Of a DNA stretch of 64,000 bases, positions 46,467 through 55,668 are shown in pieces. Each line of letters starts with the position of its first letter. Position 1 is the first letter of the stretch. A model generated the notes under the pieces. That model worked only from the letters and a program-made list of their open reading frames with translations, ran no database searches and was not told where the DNA came from. The DNA is taken from positions 5,338,100 to 5,402,099 of the forward strand of contig NZ_MCIF01000002.1 in assembly GCF_003268475.1 (NCBI RefSeq), read 5' to 3'. This DNA is from Thermogemmatispora tikiterensis. Lineage in GTDB: Bacteria; Chloroflexota; Ktedonobacteria; Ktedonobacterales; Ktedonobacteraceae. Made by a program: the position numbers and the translations under genes.

Positions 46467-46985
46467 GTGGTTTATAGCCTGCTCAAGGCCATTGTGAGCG
46501 TCTGTTTCAATCTGCTCAATCTTCTGCTGGTAGGCAATTTGCCGCCACTTGGCGCGGTCAATGTGGTCGTTGAGAACGAAGGGCGCTTTCTGGTCGTGCG
46601 CACGGCTCGCGGCACCTGGAGCTTTCCAGGCGGTTTTATGCGCTGGCGCGAGACGCCCTTCGAGGCGGCGGTGCGCGAGTGTGAGGAGGAGACCGGCCTG
46701 CGCATTCGGGCGCAGAGCATTATCGGCTGCTATTGGTTGGTAAGTGCTTCCGTGACGCAGATGAGTTCGCTGACGGCGGTCGTCTGTGGCGAGGTGATCG
46801 GTGGCCGGCTGCGGGCGAGTATGGAAGGTGAGCCGCTCTGGCTAGAGCGTGAGGAGGCCCTGCGCCGCCTGGGCGAAGCAACTCAGTCCATCTTCGCTGA
46901 CTATGAACGCTTTCTTGCCAGGCAAGCAAGCGATGGGCAGGGACCAGAGTCAGAGCGGGAGCTGCCTTCGGGACAGGGATGCTAA
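46467..46985 (+). CDS. NUDIX hydrolase
   Basis: The 172-residue protein has a NUDIX box GGFMRWRETPFEAAVRE and following ECEEETGL (about 52-75), with Gly-x5-Glu-x7-Arg-Glu-x2-Glu-Glu spacing intact. It should hydrolyse a nucleoside diphosphate linked to another moiety (for example ADP-ribose or an oxidised dNTP). The start is GTG 46467 behind RBS GAGGAGAGGAGAGG. The N-terminus starts with a hydrophobic stretch (about 1-25), perhaps membrane-associated. C-terminal 20 residues are disordered. Confidence 0.9.
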   Translation: MVYSLLKAIVSVCFNLLNLLLVGNLPPLGAVNVVVENEGRFLVVRTARGTWSFPGGFMRWRETPFEAAVRECEEETGLRIRAQSIIGCYWLVSASVTQMSSLTAVVCGEVIGGRLRASMEGEPLWLEREEALRRLGEATQSIFADYERFLARQASDGQGPESERELPSGQGC

Positions 46986-47166
46986 CCTGCCTGATCCCTG
47001 ATCGCTCTGGTCCTGGCCGCGTGCTGCCGCTGGAGAGACTCCCGTCGGTGGCTGAGCGCTCTTCCCAACTGGCGAGTCCGTTGCTTTGTGCTGGCTGGCT
47101 GTCTGGCTGGTCCTCTCTCCTCTTTTTGCAATGAGGCCAGACCAGCGCTGACTCCTAATCAAGAAG

Positions 47167-48324
47167 GTGGTTGCTCAGGTACTCATGGCAGACGATATCA
47201 AGGCAGTCTCTACTGAGGTGGTCCCTGTTGATTCGCAGCGGCCCGAGGCCGCAGTCATTGAGCGAGCGGCGGCGCTGCTGCGCGCAGGCGAACTGGTGGT
47301 CTTCCCAACAGAGACCGTTTACGGTCTGGGAGGCGACGCTTTGCGGGAAGAGGCGGCCCGCCGGATCTTTGCGGCGAAGGGTCGACCGTTGACTGATCCG
47401 CTGATTGTTCATATAGCACAGGTAGAAGAGCTAGAGCGGGTGGCTGCCGCTGTTCCGGAGCGTGCACGGAGGCTGGCCGAAGCGTTCTGGCCGGGGCCGT
47501 TGACGCTGATTCTACCGCGTGGCGAGCAGGTGCCGCGGCTGGTCACAGCGGGCCTGGAGACCGTGGCGGTGCGCATGCCGAGCCATCCGGTGGCGCAGGC
47601 CCTGATTCGCGCTGCCGCTAGGCCCATCGCGGCGCCCAGTGCCAACCGCTTCAAGCATGTCAGTCCGACAACGGCCCAGCATGCCCTGGCCGACCTGAAC
47701 GGGCGTGTGCCGCTGATCCTGGATGGCGGCCCGACGCCAGTCGGCGTTGAGTCGACGGTTGTTGATCTCTGTGCAGAGGTGCCGCGTATCCTGCGTCCCG
47801 GCGGAACGAGTCTGGAGGCCCTGCGTCAGGTGCTGCCAGAGATTGAAGCACCGCAGCCTCCGCGGGCCAGCGAGCCTGGCCAGTCTGAGCGCGAAGAAGG
47901 AGAGGCTCAGCGCGCACCCGGTCAATTGCTGGTGCACTATTCGCCGACGGTGCCCCTGTGCCTCTTCGAGGGCGAGGATCAGGCTCAGCGGACAGCGATT
48001 GTAGCAGAAGCCCTGCGGCATCTGAAGCGCGGCGAGCGCGTGGGTATTCTGGCAGCCAGCGAGGATGTGGAGGCCCTGCGCCCATGCGAAGAGAGCGGGG
48101 CGCTGGTGCGGGCGCCGGCCTCGCTGGAGGAACCCGAGCAGGTGGCGGCGGCTCTCTTCGCCACGCTGCGGGAGCTAGAGGCGGCGGCGGTCGATGTGAT
48201 CCTCTGTCGCAGCTTCAGACCCGTGGGCCTGGGACTGGCAGTGCAGGACCGCCTGCGGCGCGCAGCTGGTGGATGGGTCATTCGAGTTGACCCTTCCGCA
48301 ACCGCGGCTGAAGAAGTTCGGTGA
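47167..48324 (+). CDS. tsaC: Threonylcarbamoyl-AMP synthase, Sua5/TsaC family
   Basis: The 385-residue protein has the YrdC domain (about 30-215): 'VVFPTETVYGLGGDAL', 'KGRPLTDPLIVHIA', 'WPGPLTLIL', 'APSANRFKHVSPTTA' and 'VGVESTVVDL'. A C-terminal Sua5 domain (about 255-380) follows. It should make threonylcarbamoyl-AMP for t6A37 of tRNA. The long, two-domain form is Sua5, so the symbol sua5 would also fit. Start is GTG 47167 or ATG 47185; AAGAAGG is close to the former. Its last 47 bp overlap the tail of the Ser/Thr-kinase gene on the other strand. Confidence 0.93.
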   Translation: MVAQVLMADDIKAVSTEVVPVDSQRPEAAVIERAAALLRAGELVVFPTETVYGLGGDALREEAARRIFAAKGRPLTDPLIVHIAQVEELERVAAAVPERARRLAEAFWPGPLTLILPRGEQVPRLVTAGLETVAVRMPSHPVAQALIRAAARPIAAPSANRFKHVSPTTAQHALADLNGRVPLILDGGPTPVGVESTVVDLCAEVPRILRPGGTSLEALRQVLPEIEAPQPPRASEPGQSEREEGEAQRAPGQLLVHYSPTVPLCLFEGEDQAQRTAIVAEALRHLKRGERVGILAASEDVEALRPCEESGALVRAPASLEEPEQVAAALFATLRELEAAAVDVILCRSFRPVGLGLAVQDRLRRAAGGWVIRVDPSATAAEEVR

Positions 48325-50128
48325 GCTTCTGAATCAGCATTTCGACCAGCGTCCCGCAGATTGAACTGAGTATCAGCCAGGTGGGGAAGAGACAACAGTA
48401 CAGGCTAGCGTACTCCTCGAACTGTTGGTTCGACGGCTGCGACAGCTGGCTCAAGGGAGTGCTGTAGATAAGACCGATCGTGAGAGTGGCCAGCATGATC
48501 AACAGGCCAGCGAGGTGAAGCCGCCAGGCGCGTCTAAAGGAGCGAAAAGGATTACGCCGGACTCGCCAGCCAGTGAGTGCGGAGGCCAGGGGCCAGCCAG
48601 CCAGGGCGACGGCGCTCTGCCAGGTGGTTGGGAACAAGCCATGCCCTGACAGTGAAGCATTAAGGCTCCAGAGGACCAGGATGGTCATGCAGCTGACCAG
48701 GGCTCCGCGCCAGCTTCCAAAGATCTTCCCGGCCAGAGTCGGGACGGCTGGCAAGAGCAGTAACACGGCTAGCTGGTTCATGATGGCCCAGCTCGGCAGG
48801 GTCTTGGTTGTAGGAGGCATCAGATAAGCCAGCAGAAAGAGTGGCAGGGTAGGACCAAGGGCCAGCAGCAGGTAGAGCAGCATGGCGATGGCCTGGCTTA
48901 CTGTAAGTTGACCACGTGCTAGCGGCAGGTAGTTTAGTGGAAAGGGAGGTGGTGGGGGCCATGTGGTCTGGGGACTGGAGTAACCGCCAGAGTAGACTGC
49001 GAAAGGAGACCGGCTGGCGGTGCTTCTCCTCTGGGCTGCTCGGGAAGAATATGGACGTCTGGTTGCTGTCCTGCTACGCTTGGGAGAGGCTGGAGGCCGC
49101 TCCTGCGCCTGGCTCGTGGTATCTGCGTCCCAGGAGACGGCATACTGGGACCTGTGGTGCTCAGGCAGAACGCCAGGCTCGCTGGCTGTCAAATCGAGAA
49201 CGCTAGAGCTAAGAGAAGAAGTGGAGATAGGCGTGCTTCCCAAAGGGGACGGAGGCCCGGGAGGCCCGGCAGAAGGGGGCGGGCCAGACTGCGGGCCAGA
49301 GGAGACCCTGATGGTCTCAGCTGTGGCCTCCACAAGCGCACTGGCGAAATCCCGTATGGAGGGAAAGCGAGCGCGCCAATCCTTCGCCAGGGCCCGTAGA
49401 ATTGCCTGTTCGATGTCCGGGTGAAGGTCGGGCACCTGCTGGCCGAGCGGGGGCGGGGCGGCGGTGCAGTGCTGGGCGGCCACCTCAGCAAAGCTGCCTC
49501 TAAAAGGGGGTCTTCCACAAAGCCACTCGTAGAGCACCACCGCCAGTGCGTACTGATCGCTCTCCGGGCGGGGATGGCCCTGGATCTGCTCGGGTGCCAT
49601 ATAGGTGACCGTACCGGCCAGATCCTCAGCGGTTGACAGGCGAGTGCTGGCCGCGATCGTGGCAACGCCAAAGTCTGCGAGCAGCACGCTGTTGTCGCGC
49701 CCGATCAGCATATTCTCGGGTTTGACGTCGCGGTGAACGATACGGGCCTCGTGCGCATACTGCAGCGCTTCGCCGATCTGGCGCGTGTAGTCAAAAGCCA
49801 CGGCCAGCGGCAGACGGCTGCCGGGAGGGTGGCGTTGACGCAGCGTGCCGCCGGGAAGATAGTCCATGACCAGGTAGGGAATACGTCCTTCGTGCAGGCC
49901 GAAGTCGAGGACACGCACAATATGGGGGTGCAACAAAGCAGCGATGGTGCGCGCCTCGCGGCGGAATTGCTCGATGGCGCTCTGGTCGGTGACCTGGTGA
50001 AGAATCTTGACCGCCACCTTGGTGTCCAGATGAAGATGGGTTGCCAGGTAGACCTGGGCGAAGGCACCCTGGCCAAGGAGGCGCTCCAGACGATAGTGCT
50101 CCAGCTGCTGCCCGCTATAGTCGGCCAT
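48278..50128 (-). CDS. Membrane Ser/Thr protein kinase, paralog 1
   Basis: The 616-residue protein has an active N-terminal PknB-type kinase: glycine loop 'LGQGAFAQVYLA' (about 14-25), VAVK, HRDVKPEN (about 129-136), DFG (about 150-152) and APE in 'YMAPEQ'. After a Ser/Pro-rich linker (about 270-400) come about six transmembrane helices (about 405-610). The membrane part is unlike PASTA-domain PknB, so a novel sensor is likely. Its relative is the gene at 50659-52278. The promoter is at 50175-50204 and the gene end overlaps tsaC by 47 bp. Confidence 0.92.
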   Translation of the reverse strand: MADYSGQQLEHYRLERLLGQGAFAQVYLATHLHLDTKVAVKILHQVTDQSAIEQFRREARTIAALLHPHIVRVLDFGLHEGRIPYLVMDYLPGGTLRQRHPPGSRLPLAVAFDYTRQIGEALQYAHEARIVHRDVKPENMLIGRDNSVLLADFGVATIAASTRLSTAEDLAGTVTYMAPEQIQGHPRPESDQYALAVVLYEWLCGRPPFRGSFAEVAAQHCTAAPPPLGQQVPDLHPDIEQAILRALAKDWRARFPSIRDFASALVEATAETIRVSSGPQSGPPPSAGPPGPPSPLGSTPISTSSLSSSVLDLTASEPGVLPEHHRSQYAVSWDADTTSQAQERPPASPKRSRTATRRPYSSRAAQRRSTASRSPFAVYSGGYSSPQTTWPPPPPFPLNYLPLARGQLTVSQAIAMLLYLLLALGPTLPLFLLAYLMPPTTKTLPSWAIMNQLAVLLLLPAVPTLAGKIFGSWRGALVSCMTILVLWSLNASLSGHGLFPTTWQSAVALAGWPLASALTGWRVRRNPFRSFRRAWRLHLAGLLIMLATLTIGLIYSTPLSQLSQPSNQQFEEYASLYCCLFPTWLILSSICGTLVEMLIQKLTELLQPRLRKGQLE

Positions 50129-50174
50129 TATCTCCTTCCTCCCGTTGAAGTCCCCTCATCCTTCCCTCTGGGAG

Positions 50175-50204
50175 AGTGTAACAATTTCTCATCTTTACTG
50201 TCAA
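50175..50204 (-). promoter_or_regulatory. Promoter of kinase paralog 1
   Basis: On the minus strand: TTGACA (50204-50199), 18 bp, TACACT (50180-50175). The start would lie near 50168, about 40 nt before the ATG. Confidence 0.72.
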
Positions 50205-50412
50205 GCTGCTTGTTTCTCAGTGAAATACCACGAGATAGCAGCCTCAGTAGACTTCAGGCAGCCACTATCTGACCCGCGCTCCCTGACCATCTATCCCTGC
50301 TCGCCAGAAGAACAACCAGTCTTTAGCAATCACGCCCCTCACTGCCTCACTGCCTGATGATCAGGCTCCTGGGAATGACCTGTGAGAGAGTGGCCCGCGC
50401 TAGATTATATCA

Positions 50413-50481
50413 TCTATCGTCGTATCTGTTTCTATGCGATAGAAAACTATATGGATTTGGTAATATTAATAAGACGATAGA
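50413..50481. repeat. Three TCTATCG/CGATAGA half-sites between the kinase genes
   Basis: TCTATCG at 50413-50419 and CGATAGA at 50437-50443 form an inverted pair; a further CGATAGA lies at 50475-50481, 38 bp on. The surrounding sequence is A+T-rich. Possible operator cluster or structure; the regulator is unknown. Confidence 0.5.
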
Positions 50482-50544
50482 AAGCGTCAGAGTAGGAGGA
50501 TTAGAGGCGTAAAGACTGCTCTTTTGAGCACAAGGTCATTCTCG

Positions 50545-50571
50545 TCCTGGTTCCTGTCAGGAGAACCAGGA
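50545..50571 (-). terminator. Hairpin downstream of kinase paralog 2
   Basis: TCCTGGTT (50545-50552) pairs with AACCAGGA (50564-50571), with an inner CCTG/CAGG pair. It lies about 90 bp beyond the stop of the kinase gene at 50659. Confidence 0.5.
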
Positions 50572-50658
50572 TCAAAGGCTTAGAGCAGCGCGCCAGCGTT
50601 ACAGGTCAGCAGCGCTGGCAATAACTTTTGCCGGCTCAAAGGAGAAACTGCGACTCCC

Positions 50659-52278
50659 TCAGCCCTGTCGGCGCTCTAGCCAGCGCTGGAGTGCCATCTC
50701 AACCGTTGTGCCGACCAGGAGCATCACCAGCAGGGACGCCAACACACTCCACAACAGCCCATTCGTCAGGCCAGGGATCAACGTTGCCAGTGTCACCAGC
50801 AGTGCGAGCGTGACCTCGGCCATGCCGGCCTTCCCCATCAGATTGCCCAGCAGCGGCCCCAGCACCAGCAGCAAAGCGCCTGGCAGCAAAGCTAAGAGCG
50901 CCCGTCCCACACCGCGCAGCGTACGGTGCTCATAGATCCAGCCAGTCAGCAATGCTGCTATAGGAGGCATGAGCAAAAATGGAGAAAATGACAGCCAATG
51001 CCCTGCCAGACTAATCGTTGCCAGAAAAAGCGCATAGACCCCATTCACCAGTGCTCCGCGCCAGCTTCCCCATAGTGCTCCAGCCAGCAATGTGCCGCTG
51101 CCCACCAGCGAGCCACCGATCGCCGTATAGAGCCAGAGCGGCAGGCCCAACGTCTGCCAGGGAGCTGGCAGCAAAAGCAGCGGAAGAAAGGGAACGATGA
51201 GCGTGCTTACATAGGCGAGCAGCCAGAAAAGCCATCGAGAAAAGAGGCCGTCACGCACCAGTGGCAAATAATTCAGGGCCATTGGAGGTGGAGGCAGGCG
51301 CGGCGGAGGAGTCCCCGTCTCAGCATAATACGAAAAAGCAGCGGGAGCCTGCTCTGTTGGCAGGGCCGCGGCGGTTCCAGCCGAGAGGGGGCCTCTCCCA
51401 GACGCCGACAAAGGCAGTGGGGCGCCGGCCATGAGCACCGCCACCCCGCTGACCTGCTCCAACGCCTCCGCGAAAGCGCGCACCGAAGGGAAGCGGGCGC
51501 GCCAATCCTTGGCCAAGGCCCGCAGAATGACCTCCTCCACTGCTGCGGGCACCTCCGGGGCCCGAGCGCGCAGCGGTGGGGGCATCACCGTGCAATGGCG
51601 CACTGCCACCTCAGCAAAGTTGCCCGTAAAAGGCGGTGCTCCACAGAGCCACTCGTAGAGCACCACCGCCAGTGCATACTGATCGCTCTCCGGGCGTGGG
51701 TGGGCCTGAATCTGCTCCGGCGCCATATAGAGCACCGTCCCAGCTAAATCCTGGCTGCCAGCCGTGCCGTCCACAGCGTGGCTCAGCGATCCTGTTGTCT
51801 CCAGGATAGTCGCAATGCCGAAATCGGCCAGGCGCAACAGACCATCCTCACCGAGCAGCATATTCTCCGGCTTCACGTCGCGATGGACGATGCGCCGCTC
51901 GTGAGCATACTGCAGTGCCTCCGCCGCCTGGCGCACATAGCTCAGGGCCAACTCCAGAGGCAGGCGGCTGCCGCGCGGATAGCGCTGGCGCAGCGAGCCG
52001 CCTGGTTGATAATCCAGCACCAGATAGGGGAGGTGCCCCTCATGTAGCCCGAAATCCAGCACGCGCACAATATGCGGGTGTACCAGGGAGGCAATCGTTC
52101 GCGCCTCGCGGCGGAATTGCTCGATCGCCTCGGGGCCGAGCGCCGCATGCAGCACCTTGACCGCGACCTGGGTCTGCAGATACACATGGGTCGCCAGATA
52201 GACCTGGGCAAAACTGCCCGCCCCAAGTAAGTGCTCCAGGCGATAGTGGCCGAACTGCAGACCGCTGTAGTCCCTCAT
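50659..52278 (-). CDS. Membrane Ser/Thr protein kinase, paralog 2
   Basis: The 539-residue protein shares layout with its neighbour: glycine loop 'LLGAGSFAQVYLA', VAVK, HRDVKPENML (about 131-140), LADFG, YMAPEQ, short linker, then about six to seven membrane helices (about 350-530). The N-terminal kinase identity to paralog 1 is high by eye. ATG 52278 has RBS GGGATAGGAG; an in-frame ATG at 52296 has none. The pair is a probable tandem duplication. The gene precedes a metallophosphoesterase gene read in the same direction, with about 105 bp between them. Confidence 0.92.
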   Translation of the reverse strand: MRDYSGLQFGHYRLEHLLGAGSFAQVYLATHVYLQTQVAVKVLHAALGPEAIEQFRREARTIASLVHPHIVRVLDFGLHEGHLPYLVLDYQPGGSLRQRYPRGSRLPLELALSYVRQAAEALQYAHERRIVHRDVKPENMLLGEDGLLRLADFGIATILETTGSLSHAVDGTAGSQDLAGTVLYMAPEQIQAHPRPESDQYALAVVLYEWLCGAPPFTGNFAEVAVRHCTVMPPPLRARAPEVPAAVEEVILRALAKDWRARFPSVRAFAEALEQVSGVAVLMAGAPLPLSASGRGPLSAGTAAALPTEQAPAAFSYYAETGTPPPRLPPPPMALNYLPLVRDGLFSRWLFWLLAYVSTLIVPFLPLLLLPAPWQTLGLPLWLYTAIGGSLVGSGTLLAGALWGSWRGALVNGVYALFLATISLAGHWLSFSPFLLMPPIAALLTGWIYEHRTLRGVGRALLALLPGALLLVLGPLLGNLMGKAGMAEVTLALLVTLATLIPGLTNGLLWSVLASLLVMLLVGTTVEMALQRWLERRQG

Positions 52279-52383
52279 TGCTCCTATCCCTTGCATGCAC
52301 AGTGTGATCAGCTACTCAGAAGCCTCCCCTCCGCGCCCAACCTGCTTGCTCCCCTGGGCTCGTCGCAGGCACCCTGGCCCGCC

Positions 52384-53157
52384 TCAGCCCTGCCTGGCCA
52401 CGAACTCCCCGCGCATAAAACCCTGCAAATAATCGCTTGCTGGATGGCGCGCGCGCCGGATCGCCTCCATCACCGCCTCTCGATCATAAGGAACGCGTCG
52501 CAGCTGAAGCTGGTAACCGCTGTTGTTAGCCTTGACAATTGCATAGCTGGCCACCAGCTCCGGCGTCACCGGATTGCTCACGCTGCCCAGGTTCACCACC
52601 CGAATCCCTGACACCGTACGATCAAGCGGGATATGGGTATGGCCAACACAGATCAGATCGGCGTTACAATCCTTCACCAGGGCCTCCAGCTCAGCCTCGC
52701 TCAGACGGGGATGGATGCCCGGGCCATCATCGGTACCGGGAGCGGCGTGCACCCCGAGCAAGCGCGTCCCATCCGGCAAAGTCAGCCGCTGTTCCAGGGG
52801 CAGGCGGCCTAACCAATCCAGCCAGCCAGTGGCCGTCAAATAGCCCTTTGTCCAGGCAAAGCTCTTCACCGTACTCAGCAGCTGTGGCAGCAGCTCAAGG
52901 CGGCTCTGGGCCTGAATCTGCTCGATCGAGATGGGCAGCTCATCGCTCACCACATAGCGGTCAGTATTCCCACGTGTAAAACGCACCCGTGGCAGTTTTG
53001 TCACCCGCTCCAGCACGGTGACAGGATCATAGCCAATGGCGACCAGATCGCCCAGAATCCAGTACTCATCGATGGGTCCCTGTCTCTGGACATCGGCCAG
53101 CACTGCATCCAGCGCGATCGGGTTGCCATGAATATCCGACAAAATCGCAATGCGCAT
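52384..53157 (-). CDS. Calcineurin-like metallophosphoesterase
   Basis: The 257-residue protein has the metal-binding series DIHGN (about 8-12), GDLVAIGYDP (about 36-45), GNTD (about 63-66), and 'GHTHIPLD' (about 181-188), with a further His near 115. It matches the YfcE/MJ0936-type phosphoesterase family. It should be a cytoplasmic phosphodiesterase or phosphatase of unknown substrate. It is upstream of the kinase pair in the direction of transcription, so it may be the first gene of a unit reading into the kinase. No strong promoter was seen. Confidence 0.9.
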   Translation of the reverse strand: MRIAILSDIHGNPIALDAVLADVQRQGPIDEYWILGDLVAIGYDPVTVLERVTKLPRVRFTRGNTDRYVVSDELPISIEQIQAQSRLELLPQLLSTVKSFAWTKGYLTATGWLDWLGRLPLEQRLTLPDGTRLLGVHAAPGTDDGPGIHPRLSEAELEALVKDCNADLICVGHTHIPLDRTVSGIRVVNLGSVSNPVTPELVASYAIVKANNSGYQLQLRRVPYDREAVMEAIRRARHPASDYLQGFMRGEFVARQG

Positions 53158-53602
53158 GCCAGAAGTCCTCTCTTCGCTGTAGCTCAGTTGCAGTCAACTC
53201 AAGTATCTTACAGAGAAAACGCCTCTTTTACCGGAAAGCAGAACCGATAGAGCCAAAGAACGCATCAGCGTGCCAGCTTCGACTCAACAGCGATCACGTA
53301 CGAGAGGAGGGTAGTTCTGGGCTGCCTCTCTCCTCACCACCTTGGGGGAGGTCTGACCAGTACCTCCGAAAAACCCTGGGAACCCAGCGGCGCAGCGGTC
53401 CTGCTCTGTCGCGCCTCAGTCAGGCGGTTCACAATGGTACATCTCTGTAAAGGATAGCACATCGGTAGCCGTCTGGTAGCTATTACAGACTATCGGGCTA
53501 TGGCTGAGATTCCTGCCGGGGTGAAGAGAGGCTCCTGACGCGGAAGAGCGCGAGCAGGAGAATAAGCAGAGCAGGGTGGGGAAAATCTATGAGAGGTACA
53601 GC
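53158..53602. other. Intergenic region, no gene seen
   Basis: About 445 bp between the metallophosphoesterase start and the PucR gene stop. It contains a GGAGGT...ACCTCC hairpin (53347-53367) without a U-tract. No convincing small gene. Confidence 0.4.
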
Positions 53603-55306
53603 TCAGCGTTCCTGAAGCATATAGCGGATTTTCAGGGCGATCTGTAAGGAGAGGCGCAGCTCTGAATCCTCAAGGGACTGGCCGAGCAATTCCTCGATGC
53701 GCTCCAGGCGATAGAGCAGCGAATTGCGGTGCATATGCATAGCGCGCGCGGCCTCGCTCAGGTTTCCATTGCAGCGGAAGAAGCACTCCAGCGTCTCGAT
53801 CAACTCGCCGCCGCGGCTATCGTGTTCCAGTAGCGGACCGAGCGTCTCGCGGTAGAAGGCCGTCAGCTCCTCATGGCCATAGAGGTGGAAGAGGAGGCGA
53901 TAAATTCCGAGGCGAGCGAACGAATGGAGGCGGCCCTCGCCGAAGAGGCGGCGCCCAATCTCCAGAGCCTGCTGGGCCTCCCGCATCGACTGCCCGATGC
54001 CCTGGATCTGCTGAGCGATGCGTCCGACGCCCACCGAGTAGAGCGGCTCGCTCTCGTTACGTGCCGGCGAGCGCGAGCCGCCAGCGGAGGCGCTTTCCCC
54101 CTTCAAAAAATTGGTGCTCTGCAGGATACGACTATGTACTCGTTCCAGGCGTGACAAAAGCGTCTGCTCTAGCTCATGGTCGGAGTGCGCATCGCTGCCA
54201 CCGGTGCGCAGGTCGCCGAGCGGCAGCAAGGCCGTCACTCGCTGCTGCTCCGTAACCACCCAGGCCGAAGGCCAGGAGCGCAGGAGCTCCTCGCGCACAC
54301 GCCGGCTCCAGCCCGCGGCGATCGTCCCGGCCAGCGGAGTCCCCTGCTGAGGGGACAGCTCAAAGACCACCACCACCTGGGGAGGAGTCAGATCGTGGCC
54401 TAACAGGCGGGCGCGGGTCTGCATCTCCTCCGGCTGCTGGTAGTTGCCCTGAACCACATCGAGGAAGGCCTCCAGCTGATAGCGGCTCTCCACCTCGCTG
54501 CGCTCGCGCTCGCGCACAAACTCCAGCGCCAGAATGGGAGAGACCTGGCCAAGTAGCAGGCGCTCCTGATAATCGAAAGTCTGCTCCCGGCCCACTAAAG
54601 AGAGGTAGCCGACGATCTCGTGGCGGATCAGAATCGGGACCACCACACGCGCCAGGCCCTCTTGACGCAAAGCGTCCTCGTCCTGCAAAGGGGGCAGACT
54701 GGGGGGCAGCATGCCCTCCGGCAAGACAGAAGGAGGAGCCACCTGCCAGCGGGGCGAGTAGTCCGCCTCTTGCACCACGACCCATTTGCCAGTCACGCGC
54801 GCCAGATGCTCGCAGAGGCCCTGGATGCCGACGCCCTGGACACTGAGCTGCATCAACTGGTGGGCCACCTCAGTAGCACGGCGCTCGATCTCGCTGCGGA
54901 AGCTGGCCACAAAGGTAATGACCTCGCGCACGATCTCCTCCAGCGGGGCCGAGGCTGGCAGGTAGATCAGCGGCAGGTGCAGCCGGTTGGCCACGGCCTC
55001 AGCCTCCGACCCCAGGGACTCGATCGAAGGGGCAGCGACCGCCACCGCGGCGATCCCTTCCCGATGCAGCGTCTGCAGCAAGTGTGGCAATGTTTCATCG
55101 AGGCGACGCAGCTGCGTCAGGCTGAGCAGCGCCAGCTCGCCGCCTCGGATGCTCTCAAAAGCTGGCAGGCGGGCGCGCATCCGTAAAGCCCAGGTCACGC
55201 GGCGCTCCAGTCCCTCGGCGCCGGCTACCAGCTGGGCATCGCGGGAAGCGAGCAGAGTTAATACGTTGCGCACCGTCGCCGCTGAAGCGGGGGACGGGCT
55301 AGTCAT
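53603..55306 (-). CDS. PucR-family transcriptional regulator
   Basis: The 567-residue protein has an N-terminal PucR-like domain (about 1-130), a central GAF-like region (about 140-290), and a C-terminal helix-turn-helix 'LIETLECFFRCNGNLSEAARAMHMHRNSLLYRLERIEELLG' (about 505-545), the CdaR/PucR HTH. Members regulate purine, sugar-acid or amino-acid catabolism. ATG 55306 has RBS GGAGG seven bases upstream. The next gene upstream on the same strand is the 39-residue basic protein. Effector unknown. Confidence 0.9.
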   Translation of the reverse strand: MTSPSPASAATVRNVLTLLASRDAQLVAGAEGLERRVTWALRMRARLPAFESIRGGELALLSLTQLRRLDETLPHLLQTLHREGIAAVAVAAPSIESLGSEAEAVANRLHLPLIYLPASAPLEEIVREVITFVASFRSEIERRATEVAHQLMQLSVQGVGIQGLCEHLARVTGKWVVVQEADYSPRWQVAPPSVLPEGMLPPSLPPLQDEDALRQEGLARVVVPILIRHEIVGYLSLVGREQTFDYQERLLLGQVSPILALEFVRERERSEVESRYQLEAFLDVVQGNYQQPEEMQTRARLLGHDLTPPQVVVVFELSPQQGTPLAGTIAAGWSRRVREELLRSWPSAWVVTEQQRVTALLPLGDLRTGGSDAHSDHELEQTLLSRLERVHSRILQSTNFLKGESASAGGSRSPARNESEPLYSVGVGRIAQQIQGIGQSMREAQQALEIGRRLFGEGRLHSFARLGIYRLLFHLYGHEELTAFYRETLGPLLEHDSRGGELIETLECFFRCNGNLSEAARAMHMHRNSLLYRLERIEELLGQSLEDSELRLSLQIALKIRYMLQER

Positions 55307-55339
55307 CGCAGCGCCTCCATACAACAGGGAAGCGCGGCG

Positions 55340-55459
55340 TTACCGCCGCGCCGTATTCGAAGCCGCACTCGCGCTGGCTCGCTGAGCCTTGCGCTTCTCC
55401 CTGTGTTTCTTCTCCTTAATGCGATGTTTGCGCAGAGCGACTCGTTTCCGCTTATTCAT
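55340..55459 (-). CDS. 39-residue highly basic protein, mS38/bTHX-like
   Basis: The frame encodes 39 residues beginning MNKRKRVALRKHRIKEKKHR and ending in Ala/Ser/Arg, about 45% Lys+Arg. This resembles the small AURKAIP1/COX24 (mS38)-type ribosome-associated proteins of bacteria. RBS-like AGAGG lies 13 bases before the ATG. The stop codon sits in a strong hairpin (GCGCGGCG/CGCCGCGC at 55331-55351). It lies between a TPR protein gene and the PucR gene, all minus strand. It is shorter than usual annotation cut-offs. Confidence 0.7.
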   Translation of the reverse strand: MNKRKRVALRKHRIKEKKHREKRKAQRASASAASNTARR

Positions 55460-55668
55460 AGCAAGCACAACCTCTTTCCAGATGAGAGTAGCTCAATAGA
55501 TAAGAGAAGAGATGCAAATCAGAGATAGCAGCAGCAGCGGCCATTGACCGGCAAGCATCCTGGCGCCTGGCGCGGCTGCCAGGTCGAGACGAGAAGAGCG
55601 GGCGCTGCGCTGGGAGAAGCAGCCAGGCCGTCCCTCCCTGGCGGGCTGGTGCCGGCCTGCTCTTCTGG

